This document shows, piece after piece, positions 6,580 through 14,767 of a stretch of 27,308 bases of DNA. The position numbers and the translations under genes were made by a program. The notes under the pieces were generated by a model, which saw only the letters and a list, made by a program, of their open reading frames with translations, was not told where the DNA came from and did no database searches. The DNA comes from Syntrophomonas sp. UBA4911 (GTDB taxonomy: Bacteria > Bacillota > Syntrophomonadia > Syntrophomonadales > Syntrophomonadaceae): contig DHCD01000111.1 of assembly GCA_002398105.1 (NCBI GenBank), positions 1-27,308 on the forward strand, given 5' to 3'. Position 1 is the first letter of the stretch. Each line of letters opens with the position of its first letter.

Positions 6580-7854
6580 TTATTTGCCCTTTGAACCACT
6601 ATACGTCATCATTATTATACTCTCAACGTGATACGTACGCGGGAACATGTCTACCGGCTGCACTTCCACGGCGCTGTAGCCTGATTGCTTGAACCGGGCC
6701 AGGTCGCGGGCCAGGGTGGAGGGGTTGCAGGAGACATAGATGATTCTGGCGGGGCTGCCGGTTATGACAGCGTCTATGACCTGCTCCTGACAACCGCTGC
6801 GGGGAGGGTCTAATATGACCAGGTCAAATGGCTTATTAAGCGACGGCAGTACCTTTTCACAATTGCCGGTTATAAAGTCGGCGTTATGGATGTTATTGCT
6901 GCGGGCATTGAACTTGGCATCTTCAATAGCGGATTGATTGCTTTCAATGCCGGTGACCGACGCTGCCCGGGAAGCCATATTAAGGGCGATGGTTCCGGTA
7001 CCGCAATAGGCGTCCAGAACCGCTTGGGAACCGGATAGGCCGGCCTGCTCTTTTATAATTTCTATCATACGGTCCGCCTGCTGCTGGTTTACCTGAAAAA
7101 AAGACTCCGGGGAGAGCCTGCATTTAACCTCCCCTAACCTGCCTTCCAGGTACTTGGCCCCGCCGGCATGGGCTAGGACTCTGTCATCACCCCGGCTGAA
7201 ATACAGGGAAGCAAAGTTTTTACTGAGTTGATCTATGACTGCCTTGGGAGGCGCAGCCAACAATCCATACAGGATAAGCATGAGGCTGTCGTCTACGGCC
7301 GATTGTCTTATTACCGCCGTTGCTCCCGGCTTGAATTTGACGGCGGGCAGCATCTGGTTAAGATAATGGCTGGCTTCCTGCATAGGCCGGGAGATAAGCC
7401 GGCAGTCCGTTATCTTTACCCAATCATGGCTGCCGCCCCGGTAGTAAGCCAGGTAGGAATGCTCCCCGTCCCCGCTTAAGTGCCAGCTTACTTTGTTGCG
7501 GTAAAGCCAGGGTGATGACAGCCCCAGCACCGGTTTTACTTCTTTATCAATATGGCCGATACGAAGCAGATTATCCCGGACTACCTGGCGCTTGAGTTCC
7601 AGTTCCCGGCTGTATTCCACATGCTGATAGGCACAGCCGCCGCAGTCATAGTAGTGCGGACAGCGGGTTGCAGTCCGCTCCGGGGAACTTTCGTATATAC
7701 CGGCTATTCTGCCCCGGCTATAGCGGGAACGTTCCTCCACGATTTCTATTTCCAGTTCTTCGCCGGGCAGGGCATGGGGGATAAACACCGCTTTGCCGTT
7801 GATACGGGCTACCCCTTCCCCTTGGTGGCTGATTCCATCTACTAGGCAGCGCAT
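6580..7854 (-). CDS. rlmD: 23S rRNA (uracil-5-)-methyltransferase, RlmD/TrmA family (424 aa)
   Basis: A SAM-dependent enzyme that methylates C5 of a uridine in RNA (family RumA/RlmD/RlmCD/TrmA). Residues 1-50 form a TRAM RNA-binding domain (GEGVARINGKAVFIPHALPG). C65, C71, C74 (CPHYYDCGGC) and a later cysteine near 153 (ITDCRLIS) would bind a [4Fe-4S] cluster. The SAM pocket is at DAYCGTGTIALNMA, the family motif LDPPRSGC follows, and VSCNPSTLARDL carries the catalytic cysteine. AAGGAG lies 6-7 bases before the ATG at 7854. The exact uridine modified (and so RlmD versus RlmCD) cannot be told from sequence alone. Standalone gene with a terminator behind it. Confidence 0.92.
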   Translation of the reverse strand: MRCLVDGISHQGEGVARINGKAVFIPHALPGEELEIEIVEERSRYSRGRIAGIYESSPERTATRCPHYYDCGGCAYQHVEYSRELELKRQVVRDNLLRIGHIDKEVKPVLGLSSPWLYRNKVSWHLSGDGEHSYLAYYRGGSHDWVKITDCRLISRPMQEASHYLNQMLPAVKFKPGATAVIRQSAVDDSLMLILYGLLAAPPKAVIDQLSKNFASLYFSRGDDRVLAHAGGAKYLEGRLGEVKCRLSPESFFQVNQQQADRMIEIIKEQAGLSGSQAVLDAYCGTGTIALNMASRAASVTGIESNQSAIEDAKFNARSNNIHNADFITGNCEKVLPSLNKPFDLVILDPPRSGCQEQVIDAVITGSPARIIYVSCNPSTLARDLARFKQSGYSAVEVQPVDMFPRTYHVESIIMMTYSGSKGK

Positions 7855-7869
7855 TTTCTTCTCCTTCTT

Positions 7870-7910
7870 AAAAAAGCGGAAAGCATAATTGCTTCCCGCC
7901 CCGCTTTTTA
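7870..7910 (-). terminator. Terminator after iorB
   Basis: On the minus strand AAAAAGC (7909-7903) pairs with GCTTTTT (7877-7871), and inside it GGGAAGCA pairs with TGCTTTCC around a 4-base loop. A five-base bulge sits on one side. A T-run ends the structure, just before the ribosome binding site of the next gene. Confidence 0.6.
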
Positions 7911-7917
7911 TGATATG

Positions 7918-8511
7918 CTAGGCAATATTGCCGTACTGTTTCTGCCCTTCATTAAAAGCCTTGAGATTGATGGCCAATGCTTTGGCGGGGACCATCTCCC
8001 GAATAGCCTTCTCCACCTGGTCTCCCGGCAAGCCGATGGCCGCGGCCAGGACTCCCACCAGCACCACATTGGCAGCCCGTACGTTGCCGCAGGCAACTGC
8101 TATGGCACTGGCGTCCACCACCAGGGTACGTTCTACCAGCTCGGCCACCCGCCGGTCGATATCCTGCGGATATTTGACCTTGCCGCTCATGACCGGCAGC
8201 GGGTCAACCCGGTTATTATTTATGATAACCATTCCTCCGGGCTTTAAGTAATCCAGCCAGCGGGCCGCTTCCAGTTTTTCGAATGCCAGTATGATATCGG
8301 CATCACCTTTTTTTATAATAGGCGAATATATCTTGTCGCCGTATCTGACCTCGGAAACTACGCTCCCCCCCCGCTGGGCCATGCCATGTATCTCCGACAC
8401 TTTAACATCATGTCCCAACTGTACCGCTACCTGGGCCAGTATCCGGCTGGTAAGCAGCGTCCCCTGACCTCCAACACCAACAATAAGAATATTTGTCGTT
8501 TTGCCTGCCAT
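7918..8511 (-). CDS. iorB: Indolepyruvate:ferredoxin oxidoreductase, beta subunit (197 aa)
   Basis: The small subunit of IorAB, which oxidatively decarboxylates aryl-pyruvates from aromatic amino acids to aryl-acetyl-CoA with ferredoxin as acceptor. It is the gamma-type domain of the 2-oxoacid oxidoreductases: the N-terminal NILIVGVGGQGTLLTSRILA is the family motif, followed by EIHGMAQRGGSVVSEVRYG. Length is usual. GGAGGG, overlapping the end of iorA, serves as ribosome binding site; the two genes are two bases apart and clearly one operon. The substrate is inferred from the family. Confidence 0.94.
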   Translation of the reverse strand: MAGKTTNILIVGVGGQGTLLTSRILAQVAVQLGHDVKVSEIHGMAQRGGSVVSEVRYGDKIYSPIIKKGDADIILAFEKLEAARWLDYLKPGGMVIINNNRVDPLPVMSGKVKYPQDIDRRVAELVERTLVVDASAIAVACGNVRAANVVLVGVLAAAIGLPGDQVEKAIREMVPAKALAINLKAFNEGQKQYGNIA

Positions 8512-8513
8512 AA

Positions 8514-10256
8514 CTAACCCTCCATTATCTTGATCGCGTCAAAGGTACAAACCTGGGCACAGAGGCCGCAGTTAACACAGGTATTGGGATTGATGGCCGC
8601 CAGTTTTTTATCTTCGATAAAATAGATGCCGGTACAGCCAATACGAATACAGAGCTTGCAGCCTTTGCACAGTTCGTTCTCAACCACCATCTTTATATCA
8701 GCCGGCGGCTTTTGCAGTAAGGCACAGGGACGTTTAGCGATGATAACCGAGGGCTCCCGCCGCTGCAGTTCCTCTTTCAATGCCTGCTCCAACTGATCCA
8801 GCTGCAGCGGGTCAACTACCCGGACATTTTTTATTCCTATGGCCTTTATCAGGGCCTCCAGATCCAATTTGGCGGTAGGCTCCCCCTTGATGGTAAATCC
8901 GGTGGCAGGGTGATCCTGGTGGCCGGTCATGGCGGTGGTGCTGTTATCCAGTATCACTACCGTAGAGGTCCCCTGGTTATAGACGATGTCAATAAGCGGA
9001 GTTATGCCGGAATGGACAAAGGTAGAATCACCGATTACGGCCACTACCTGGCCGGCATATTCACGGCCCCGGGCCTTTTCCATTCCCAGCGCAGTGCCAA
9101 TACTGGCTCCCATACAGACACAGGCGTCCATACCGTCCATGGGGCTTAAAGCCCCCAGGGTATAGCAGCCTATATCGCCCATTACCGTCAGACGCATTTT
9201 TTTCAGGGTATGGAAAACGCCCCGGTGAGGACAACCCGGACACAGCAAAGGAGGCCGCGCGGGGATCTCTTTATCCAGTCCGAAGCCTGCGCTTTGAGCT
9301 CCCCCGCCCAGTCGTTCTTCGATAAATTCCGGGCTGTATTCCCCCAGAAGGGTAAACAGTTCCTTGCCTTCTACGGCGATCCCCCATGATCTCACCTGTT
9401 CCTCAATTACCGGTTCCAGTTCTTCCACTATTACCAGGCGCTCAACCCCCGCCGCAAATTCGCAGATAATTTTATCCGGCAGCGGGTTCACCATTCCCAG
9501 TTTCAGCACTGATATATCCGGCAGCACCTCTTTAACGTACTGGTAGCATACGCCGCTGGTAATAACCCCCAGGCTGCGATCGCCCCACTCTATCCGGTTT
9601 AATTCACTGGTCTGGGCATATTCCTTCAGCTTCAGCAGCCTTTTCTCAACTTCCACATGTCGCTCCCGGGCAAAGCCGGGCAGCATAACATTTTTGGGAG
9701 CATTTTTCTTATAGTCCTTGATACCGATTTCCTGCCGCTCCCCTTCCAGCACCAGGGTCTGGGAATGAGCCAGGCGGGTGGTGATACGCAGCATCACCGG
9801 AGTATCGAACTCTTCGCTGATAGTAAAGGCCAGGCGGGTATAATCCTTGGCTTCCTGACTGTCGGACGGTTCTATAACCGGCAGCTTGGCAAAGCGTCCA
9901 TATCCCCGGTTGTCCTGCTCGTTCTGCGAAGAATGCATGCCCGGGTCGTCAGCCGAGACGATAACCAATCCCCCGTTAACCCCAGTGTAGACAAAGGTAT
10001 ATAATGGGTCAGCCGCAACATTGACCCCAACATGCTTCATAGCTACCAGGGTCCTGGCCCCGCCCATTGACGCCCCGGCGCCGACTTCCATGGCTACCTT
10101 TTCATTAGGCGACCATTCGGCATAAACACCGGGATAACGGGCAAAGCTGCTGACTATTTCCGTACTGGGGGTACCCGGATAGGCGGTCGCTACAGTGGCG
10201 CCGGCTTCATAGGCCCCTCGGGCAATAGCATCATTGCCTATCATCAGTTTCTTCAT
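8514..10256 (-). CDS. iorA: Indolepyruvate:ferredoxin oxidoreductase, alpha subunit (580 aa)
   Basis: The large catalytic subunit. It starts MKKLMIGNDAIARGAYEAGA and has the pyrimidine domain at about 1-190 (ATAYPGTPSTEIVSSFARYP). The thiamine-diphosphate domain lies at about 340-500, with CPGCPHRGVF and the binding motif GDSTFVHSGI followed by ILDNSTTAMTGHQDHP. The last 55 residues are a two-cluster ferredoxin domain, with CKGCKLCIRIGC and CVNCGLCAQVC. All key motifs are present. It is first in a two-gene operon with iorB. The upstream leader (about 10257-10382) has a good promoter and mutually exclusive hairpins. In fermenting anaerobes the enzyme commonly serves amino-acid degradation or the reverse, aryl acid assimilation. 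Confidence 0.95.
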   Translation of the reverse strand: MKKLMIGNDAIARGAYEAGATVATAYPGTPSTEIVSSFARYPGVYAEWSPNEKVAMEVGAGASMGGARTLVAMKHVGVNVAADPLYTFVYTGVNGGLVIVSADDPGMHSSQNEQDNRGYGRFAKLPVIEPSDSQEAKDYTRLAFTISEEFDTPVMLRITTRLAHSQTLVLEGERQEIGIKDYKKNAPKNVMLPGFARERHVEVEKRLLKLKEYAQTSELNRIEWGDRSLGVITSGVCYQYVKEVLPDISVLKLGMVNPLPDKIICEFAAGVERLVIVEELEPVIEEQVRSWGIAVEGKELFTLLGEYSPEFIEERLGGGAQSAGFGLDKEIPARPPLLCPGCPHRGVFHTLKKMRLTVMGDIGCYTLGALSPMDGMDACVCMGASIGTALGMEKARGREYAGQVVAVIGDSTFVHSGITPLIDIVYNQGTSTVVILDNSTTAMTGHQDHPATGFTIKGEPTAKLDLEALIKAIGIKNVRVVDPLQLDQLEQALKEELQRREPSVIIAKRPCALLQKPPADIKMVVENELCKGCKLCIRIGCTGIYFIEDKKLAAINPNTCVNCGLCAQVCTFDAIKIMEG

Positions 10257-10299
10257 AATAATTATTCTCCCTGCCCCTCATTTTCAGAATATACAAAGA

Positions 10300-10362
10300 G
10301 CCTTCCATCCTAATAAGGACGAAAGGCTTCAGCATCTAAGCATAACCTGTAAGTCGTCGTCC
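10300..10362 (-). promoter_or_regulatory. Leader of iorAB with two competing hairpins (candidate attenuator)
   Basis: On the RNA, GCCTT...AAGGC with an inner TCCT...AGGA forms a hairpin (10327-10300) followed by the weak T-run TCTTTG. The bases TCGTCC (10322-10317) in its first arm can instead pair with GGACGA (10362-10357) upstream. The two folds exclude each other, as in attenuators. It does not match a T-box (no GGTGG motif) or any riboswitch class I could name. Confidence 0.4.
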
Positions 10363-10388
10363 CCCTAATAAATGACTATTTCATCAAG

Positions 10389-10418
10389 ATAATAGCACAT
10401 ATAGGGGGATTATGTAAA
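10389..10418 (-). promoter_or_regulatory. Promoter of iorAB
   Basis: TTTACA (10418-10413), 18-base spacer, TATTAT (10394-10389) with TGC directly upstream as an extended -10. It leaves a leader of roughly 125 bases before iorA. Confidence 0.6.
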
Positions 10419-10453
10419 CGATTGCTTAATCCTGCAAAATCTCTACCGTCCTG

Positions 10454-10984
10454 CTAAGTACGGGAGTTATGCCAGATACCTACGGCATCGCTGATCAATC
10501 GCGCCATCTGGTATACATGACTGATGCTCCCAAAGCTGCTCCGGCCCAGTCTGGGCTTATCATCCTGACCGGCTACTATGCCGGTTATATAAAAATGTCC
10601 TACTGGTTCCAATTTTCTTGCTACGGCCTTACCCGGCTGCAGCGTCCCTTGAAAAAGCTTAACCATGCCTAAATCATCGGCAGTCGCCAGTGAAGCGTCA
10701 ATGGCAATCTCCACGCAGCCCGGGTGCTGTCGCCGGATCAGTTCCATGCGGCTGGCCAGGTTTTTGGCATGCAAAGGCTCATCCAGGGTGCCATAGACCA
10801 ACAAGGAAGCTGCTTTTTCCTGTATCATACTGCCGGTTAATGGCCCCAGGCAGTCCAGTATATGGCGCTCCGACCCAATACCCAAAAATATCGGCTTCCC
10901 GGCCAGGGTATCAAGGATGCTCAATTGAGCCGCCATTTCCTCGCGCAGTCCTTTATCGGAGTAATGCCCTTTTAAAATCAACAT
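10454..10984 (-). CDS. yyaC: YyaC-family putative sporulation protein (176 aa)
   Basis: A DUF1256/YyaC protein, structurally related to the spore germination protease GPR and found in spore-forming Firmicutes. Family landmarks are PIFLGIGSERHILDCLGPLT, VYGTLDEPLHAKNL, EIAIDASLA, GTLQPGKAVARKL and FYITGIVAG. Length is close to the usual 180-200. It begins ten bases after the hisC stop with no clear ribosome binding site of its own, so it is probably translated by coupling in a speE-hisC-yyaC transcript. It is the best single sign in the window that the host forms spores. Its exact role is unknown; a proteolytic role in sporulation is inferred from the fold. Confidence 0.9.
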   Translation of the reverse strand: MLILKGHYSDKGLREEMAAQLSILDTLAGKPIFLGIGSERHILDCLGPLTGSMIQEKAASLLVYGTLDEPLHAKNLASRMELIRRQHPGCVEIAIDASLATADDLGMVKLFQGTLQPGKAVARKLEPVGHFYITGIVAGQDDKPRLGRSSFGSISHVYQMARLISDAVGIWHNSRT

Positions 10985-10994
10985 GAACGGTTGG

Positions 10995-12098
10995 CTAAGC
11001 CTCCAGGACCTTCCGCAGGCCTTCTACAAAACGTCGGTTTTCTTCCCCGGTGCCTACTGTCACCCGAATAAAAGTAGGATAGCCGAAAATATCACCGGAA
11101 CGAATGATGATACCCTGGCGGAGAAGATTTTCGAATACTTCCCGGCAGTCTTTGCCCGTGTCGACAAAAATAAAGTTGGCTTCGGTGGGGACATAATCAA
11201 GCTGCATCTTCTCAAACTCTTTATAGAGGTAGCGCTTGCCTTCCTGATTGACTTCCCCGCTCCTCTGCAAATGCTCTTTATCGTCCAAAGCCGCCGCCGC
11301 CGCTATTTGAGCCAGCATATTCACATTAAAAGGCTCAATCACCGTTTCCACCGCAGCAGCTATATCCGGTGTGGTCAGGGCATAACCTATCCGCAAAGCA
11401 GCCAGTCCGTAAATTTTGGAAAAGGTACGCAGTACTACTGCATGGCGGCCGGCCCGAACAAATTTCAATCCGCTGCCGTAAGCAGGATTTTGAGAATATT
11501 CACTGTAAGCTTCGTCAAAAACCACCAGGACATCGTCTGCAATCTGGGCCATAAATGCGTCTAGTTCGCCCTCCGCAACCATAGTCCCGGTAGGATTATT
11601 GGGATTGCAGATATAGACGATTTTAGTCTGGGGAGTCACTGCAGCCAGCATAGCCTTTAAATCATGTTTAAAATCCAGCAGCGGAACCTTGACGGATTTT
11701 GCTCCCATGATGGTGGCGGTAAAATCATATTCGGAAAAGGATGGCTGCCCATATACCACCTGGTCGGTCGGATTTAAAAAGGTTTCTGCCAGCAGCTTCA
11801 GCAGTTCATCCGAACCATTGCCGACCAGAATCCCATGTATATCGTGATCATAGGCTTGCGCAAGTTTTTGCTTGAGGTAAAAGCAATTGGCGTCCGGATA
11901 AACATGCATCTGATCCACCATCCTGCTGACTGCCTGCCTGGCCATGGGTGAAGGTCCCAGGGGATTTTCATTGGAAGCTAATTTTATAATATTGTCTATA
12001 CCCAATTCCCGCTGGACTTCCTCTACCGGTTTCCCCGGTACATAAGGCTTAAGGTCAAAAATCTCTTTTCTAGCTCTTTTTTTAATAAACTCGGACAT
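10995..12098 (-). CDS. hisC: Histidinol-phosphate aminotransferase (367 aa)
   Basis: A PLP enzyme converting imidazole-acetol phosphate and glutamate to histidinol phosphate in histidine synthesis; homologues often also act on aromatic amino acids. The N-terminus (LKPYVPGKPVEEVQRELG, then IIKLASNENPLGPSPMA) is typical of HisC. NPNNPTG is the substrate/cofactor motif, the PLP lysine lies in RTFSKIYGLAALRIGYAL, and the carboxylate-binding arginine is probably in FIRVTVGTGEENRRFVE. Length is normal. GGGAGGT lies seven bases before the ATG. It sits between speE and yyaC with no other his genes nearby, so a part in aromatic amino acid transamination, in line with the neighbouring iorAB, is possible. 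Confidence 0.93.
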   Translation of the reverse strand: MSEFIKKRARKEIFDLKPYVPGKPVEEVQRELGIDNIIKLASNENPLGPSPMARQAVSRMVDQMHVYPDANCFYLKQKLAQAYDHDIHGILVGNGSDELLKLLAETFLNPTDQVVYGQPSFSEYDFTATIMGAKSVKVPLLDFKHDLKAMLAAVTPQTKIVYICNPNNPTGTMVAEGELDAFMAQIADDVLVVFDEAYSEYSQNPAYGSGLKFVRAGRHAVVLRTFSKIYGLAALRIGYALTTPDIAAAVETVIEPFNVNMLAQIAAAAALDDKEHLQRSGEVNQEGKRYLYKEFEKMQLDYVPTEANFIFVDTGKDCREVFENLLRQGIIIRSGDIFGYPTFIRVTVGTGEENRRFVEGLRKVLEA

Positions 12099-12134
12099 TA
12101 TCCTTACCTCCCACTTTAGCTTGCTGCCCCAATA

Positions 12135-12968
12135 TTAATCCCGCAGCATATCCCTGATGAATCCTGGCAGGGCAAATGCTGCGGCATGCACCTGGTCATT
12201 ATAATATTTTAAATCATTAATAGTGCTTCTGTCACCTGAAGCTTGCCTGGGGTCATATACCTTACTGCCAATGGTAAAGCTCCAGGGGCCGGAAACATAG
12301 GTGGGGATACAGGCCAGATAAACCTGGGTCCGGGGAAAAGCAGAGTCTATATTGCGATATACCGAGCTGAAGACCTCCCGGTAAAACAGCGGCGATTCTG
12401 ACTGTACCACCATCATCCCGTCATCTTTCAGACATTTATATACATTGGCATAGAATTCACGGGTAAATAACTGCTGGGCGGGTCCTACCGGGTCAGACGA
12501 ATCTACCACCACCAAATCATATTTTCGGGGAGGATTTTTAACAAATGCAACCCCGTCCTGTGAATAAAGCGTGAGTCTGGGATCATCAAAGGCTGACGCA
12601 ATTAAAGGGAAATAGTCCCTGCTGGTCTTAACCACCCGGGCGTCAATTTCCACCATATCAACGCTTTGCAGGCAATTATGCCTGCAGATCTCCCTCAGGG
12701 TTCCTCCGTCTCCCCCGCCGATAATCAAAACATCTTGGGGATGCGGGTGGGAATACATGGGAACATGGGCTATCATCTCGTGGTATATAAATTCATCCTT
12801 TTCACTGACCTGCAAAGCATCATCTAATATCAGGGCCTTTCCCCATTCCTGGGTTTCTACCACTGCCAGCTCCTGATAAGGAGTCTTTTCCCGATGCAGT
12901 ATTTTATTGATCTTCCATTTCACTTCGTAGCCATCTGTGTTTTTTTCACAGAACCAAAAATCACCCAT
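12135..12968 (-). CDS. speE: Spermidine (polyamine aminopropyl) synthase (277 aa)
   Basis: It transfers an aminopropyl group from decarboxylated SAM to putrescine. Visible motifs are LILDDALQVSEKDEFIYHEM, the nucleotide-binding GGGDGGTLREICRH, the acidic VDMVEID, and the catalytic DSSDPVGPAQQLF. Length matches bacterial SpeE. AAAGGGGG lies about six bases before the ATG. First gene of the speE-hisC-yyaC run. No speD or speB is present in this window. Confidence 0.95.
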   Translation of the reverse strand: MGDFWFCEKNTDGYEVKWKINKILHREKTPYQELAVVETQEWGKALILDDALQVSEKDEFIYHEMIAHVPMYSHPHPQDVLIIGGGDGGTLREICRHNCLQSVDMVEIDARVVKTSRDYFPLIASAFDDPRLTLYSQDGVAFVKNPPRKYDLVVVDSSDPVGPAQQLFTREFYANVYKCLKDDGMMVVQSESPLFYREVFSSVYRNIDSAFPRTQVYLACIPTYVSGPWSFTIGSKVYDPRQASGDRSTINDLKYYNDQVHAAAFALPGFIRDMLRD

Positions 12969-13056
12969 CGAATGCCCCCTTTAAATATAAAATCAATTTT
13001 CTGCTATCAGACTATAATTGCGCCCTATATCATAGAGGAAAGACCCCCTACAGAAT

Positions 13057-13362
13057 TCATGTTCTATGCTCCATTAACTCTACCACTGCCCGCACGCACT
13101 GCTGCAGTGATTTCTGGTCATTAAAATCAGCGGCCAGTAAAGTAGCCTTAATTATATCATCAATTTCACTGCCGCTGTAAGTTCGTATCCATTGCCGCAA
13201 GGCGGCTGTAAATTCGGGATTATTTTTATGGACAAACACCATATCCAGGAGACTGAGTAAAAAATTCATCTCTTCAAAACTGATGCGTTGCCTGAAACCC
13301 AGGTCGGCGATGAGGCTGACGCTTTCATCGTAGACTTTTTTGCTCTGTTCTTCAAAATTCAT
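13057..13362 (-). CDS. Hypothetical protein, last gene of the replication-like cassette (101 aa)
   Basis: I do not recognise a family. The protein is probably all alpha-helical and acidic (MNFEEQSKKVYDESVSLIAD, then EFTAALRQWIRTYSGSEIDD) with no membrane segment or cysteine motif. Its ATG overlaps the stop of the DnaB-type helicase gene as TAATG, so it is translationally coupled to it. This suggests a partner of the helicase or of the DnaD-domain protein upstream, but that rests on position only. Confidence 0.7.
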   Translation of the reverse strand: MNFEEQSKKVYDESVSLIADLGFRQRISFEEMNFLLSLLDMVFVHKNNPEFTAALRQWIRTYSGSEIDDIIKATLLAADFNDQKSLQQCVRAVVELMEHRT

Positions 13363-14729
13363 TACCGGCTGATCCTTTCCGCATCCTTCATAATCTGTTT
13401 TTGCAGGTCAAAGGCTACGGGTATACGCACTCCGCTGCGGCCGTCCCGGTTTTTTTCAATTATCAGATAATAATTAGGGTTAAGGTATTTCTTGATCTCC
13501 TCATCCAGCTCAAAATCCTCTTTAGGAATGGGAGTAAGTTTAAGCATCAGGTCGCATTCATTTTTCATGCGCCGGGCTCCCTGCAGGGTACCGTCAGTAT
13601 TGAGCTGCACCAGGCACATAACTGCTATCTTGAGGTTTTGCGCCAGCATTTTTTGAGTTTTCACTATCTGCTCCAGGATCTGCCACTCCGACAGGCGCGG
13701 GTCAAATTTATCCATCCGGCCCACATAGTCTATAATCATCATTTCAATATTCTTCTGGGCCTTGAACTTCCTGGCTATGGATACGGTTTTCTCCGGGGTC
13801 AGATTAGGACAAGGATAGGAGTAAAAACCACTTTCCCGCAGGCGGGAATAAGCATTCAGAATTATGGACAATTCAGTTTCATTTATACTTCCGCTGCGGA
13901 TGCGGTCATGTTCAATTGACGATAGGATTGAGCCCCAGCGTAACGCTATCTGCTCCCGGCTCATTTCGGTATTCAGATATAACACGCTTTTTTTGCTGTC
14001 CACGGCAATAGCTTTAGCCGTATGCAGAGCAAAAGCAGTCTTGCCATGTCCGGTCTGGGCTCCCAGAATAATCAATTCCCCGGCTTTATAGCCCAGAGTC
14101 ACATGATTTAAATTATCAAAACCGGTGGGCAGTCCATCCAGGGGGATAAGCCCCTTATTCATTTCACTGATTTCTTTGAAGCGCAGAAATCGCCGCTCCA
14201 CCTCATCGTAACCTAAATTGGCCATTTCTGCCGGGGTATCGACGTGATCATCTATTTCCAGAGCCGTAAGATTGGTCAGTTTGTCTTCGGCTGCCATTAA
14301 TATCTGTTCCACATCACTGCCCTGCTGCTCCGTTAGAATCTCATAACTGGCCTTCAGGAATTCCACAAACTTGCGCAATCGCGATTTATCTTTAATTTTT
14401 TTGATCCAGTATTTTATATTTTCGTCGTCAATATAGTGTTCCGCTATGTATTTTAATTCTTCAATATCGCGGGGATTGGAAAACAAACCTAATATATGGC
14501 CTTCTTTAAGCACTTCCACCAGAGTAGGCCGCACTTCCCGCAGGTAGAGACTGCTGCATAGCTCGAACAACAGTCCGTTCCGGGGAGAATAAAAATCACT
14601 GGCGGCTAAAAGATTGTAGGCTTCTATGCCGGCGTCTTCCGAATGCAAAATGGCTGATAGGACGCGTTGTTCACTTTCCAGATCGAAAAGGTATTCTTCG
14701 GGCAAATCATTTAACAATTTAAACACCAT
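13362..14729 (-). CDS. Divergent DnaB-type replicative helicase (455 aa)
   Basis: It has the layout of a hexameric 5'-3' replicative helicase. The DnaB N-terminal domain (about 12-100) shows LESEQRVLSAIL and LLAASDFYSPRN. A linker follows, then the RecA-like domain, with Walker A GAQTGHGKTAFALH (about 223-236), LYLNTEMSREQIALR, Walker B MMIIDYVGRMD (about 331-341) and the C-terminal LIIEKNRDGRSGVRIPVAFD. It differs from standard DnaB after the QLN strand: the usual block with paired arginines before the LRESG-like motif is shortened to TDGTLQGARRMKNECDLML. I chose ATG 14729; a TTG two codons earlier is also possible. It lies behind a DnaD-domain gene, which suggests a loader/helicase pair. 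The normal dnaB neighbour rplI is absent, so it may be a second helicase. Confidence 0.85.
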   Translation of the reverse strand: MVFKLLNDLPEEYLFDLESEQRVLSAILHSEDAGIEAYNLLAASDFYSPRNGLLFELCSSLYLREVRPTLVEVLKEGHILGLFSNPRDIEELKYIAEHYIDDENIKYWIKKIKDKSRLRKFVEFLKASYEILTEQQGSDVEQILMAAEDKLTNLTALEIDDHVDTPAEMANLGYDEVERRFLRFKEISEMNKGLIPLDGLPTGFDNLNHVTLGYKAGELIILGAQTGHGKTAFALHTAKAIAVDSKKSVLYLNTEMSREQIALRWGSILSSIEHDRIRSGSINETELSIILNAYSRLRESGFYSYPCPNLTPEKTVSIARKFKAQKNIEMMIIDYVGRMDKFDPRLSEWQILEQIVKTQKMLAQNLKIAVMCLVQLNTDGTLQGARRMKNECDLMLKLTPIPKEDFELDEEIKKYLNPNYYLIIEKNRDGRSGVRIPVAFDLQKQIMKDAERISR

Positions 14730-14735
14730 CCCCAA

Positions 14736-14764
14736 AAATCAAAACGGGGTATTTATCCCCGTTT
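14736..14764 (-). terminator. Hairpin between the DnaD-like and helicase genes
   Basis: Perfect 8-bp stem AAACGGGG/CCCCGTTT (14742-14749, 14757-14764) with a 7-base loop, followed on the minus strand by TGATTTTT. It starts four bases after the stop of the upstream gene and ends 13 bases before the helicase ATG, so it probably tunes read-through into the helicase gene. Confidence 0.65.
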
Positions 14765-14767
14765 CTA

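Noticed and set aside
6395..6631. 78-residue plus-strand frame
   Set aside because: It crosses a bidirectional terminator and the end of the methyltransferase gene, with low-complexity sequence and no ribosome binding site.
10257..10382. A second T-box before iorA
   Set aside because: The hairpin before iorA lacks the GGTGG T-box core and a stem I with specifier loop.
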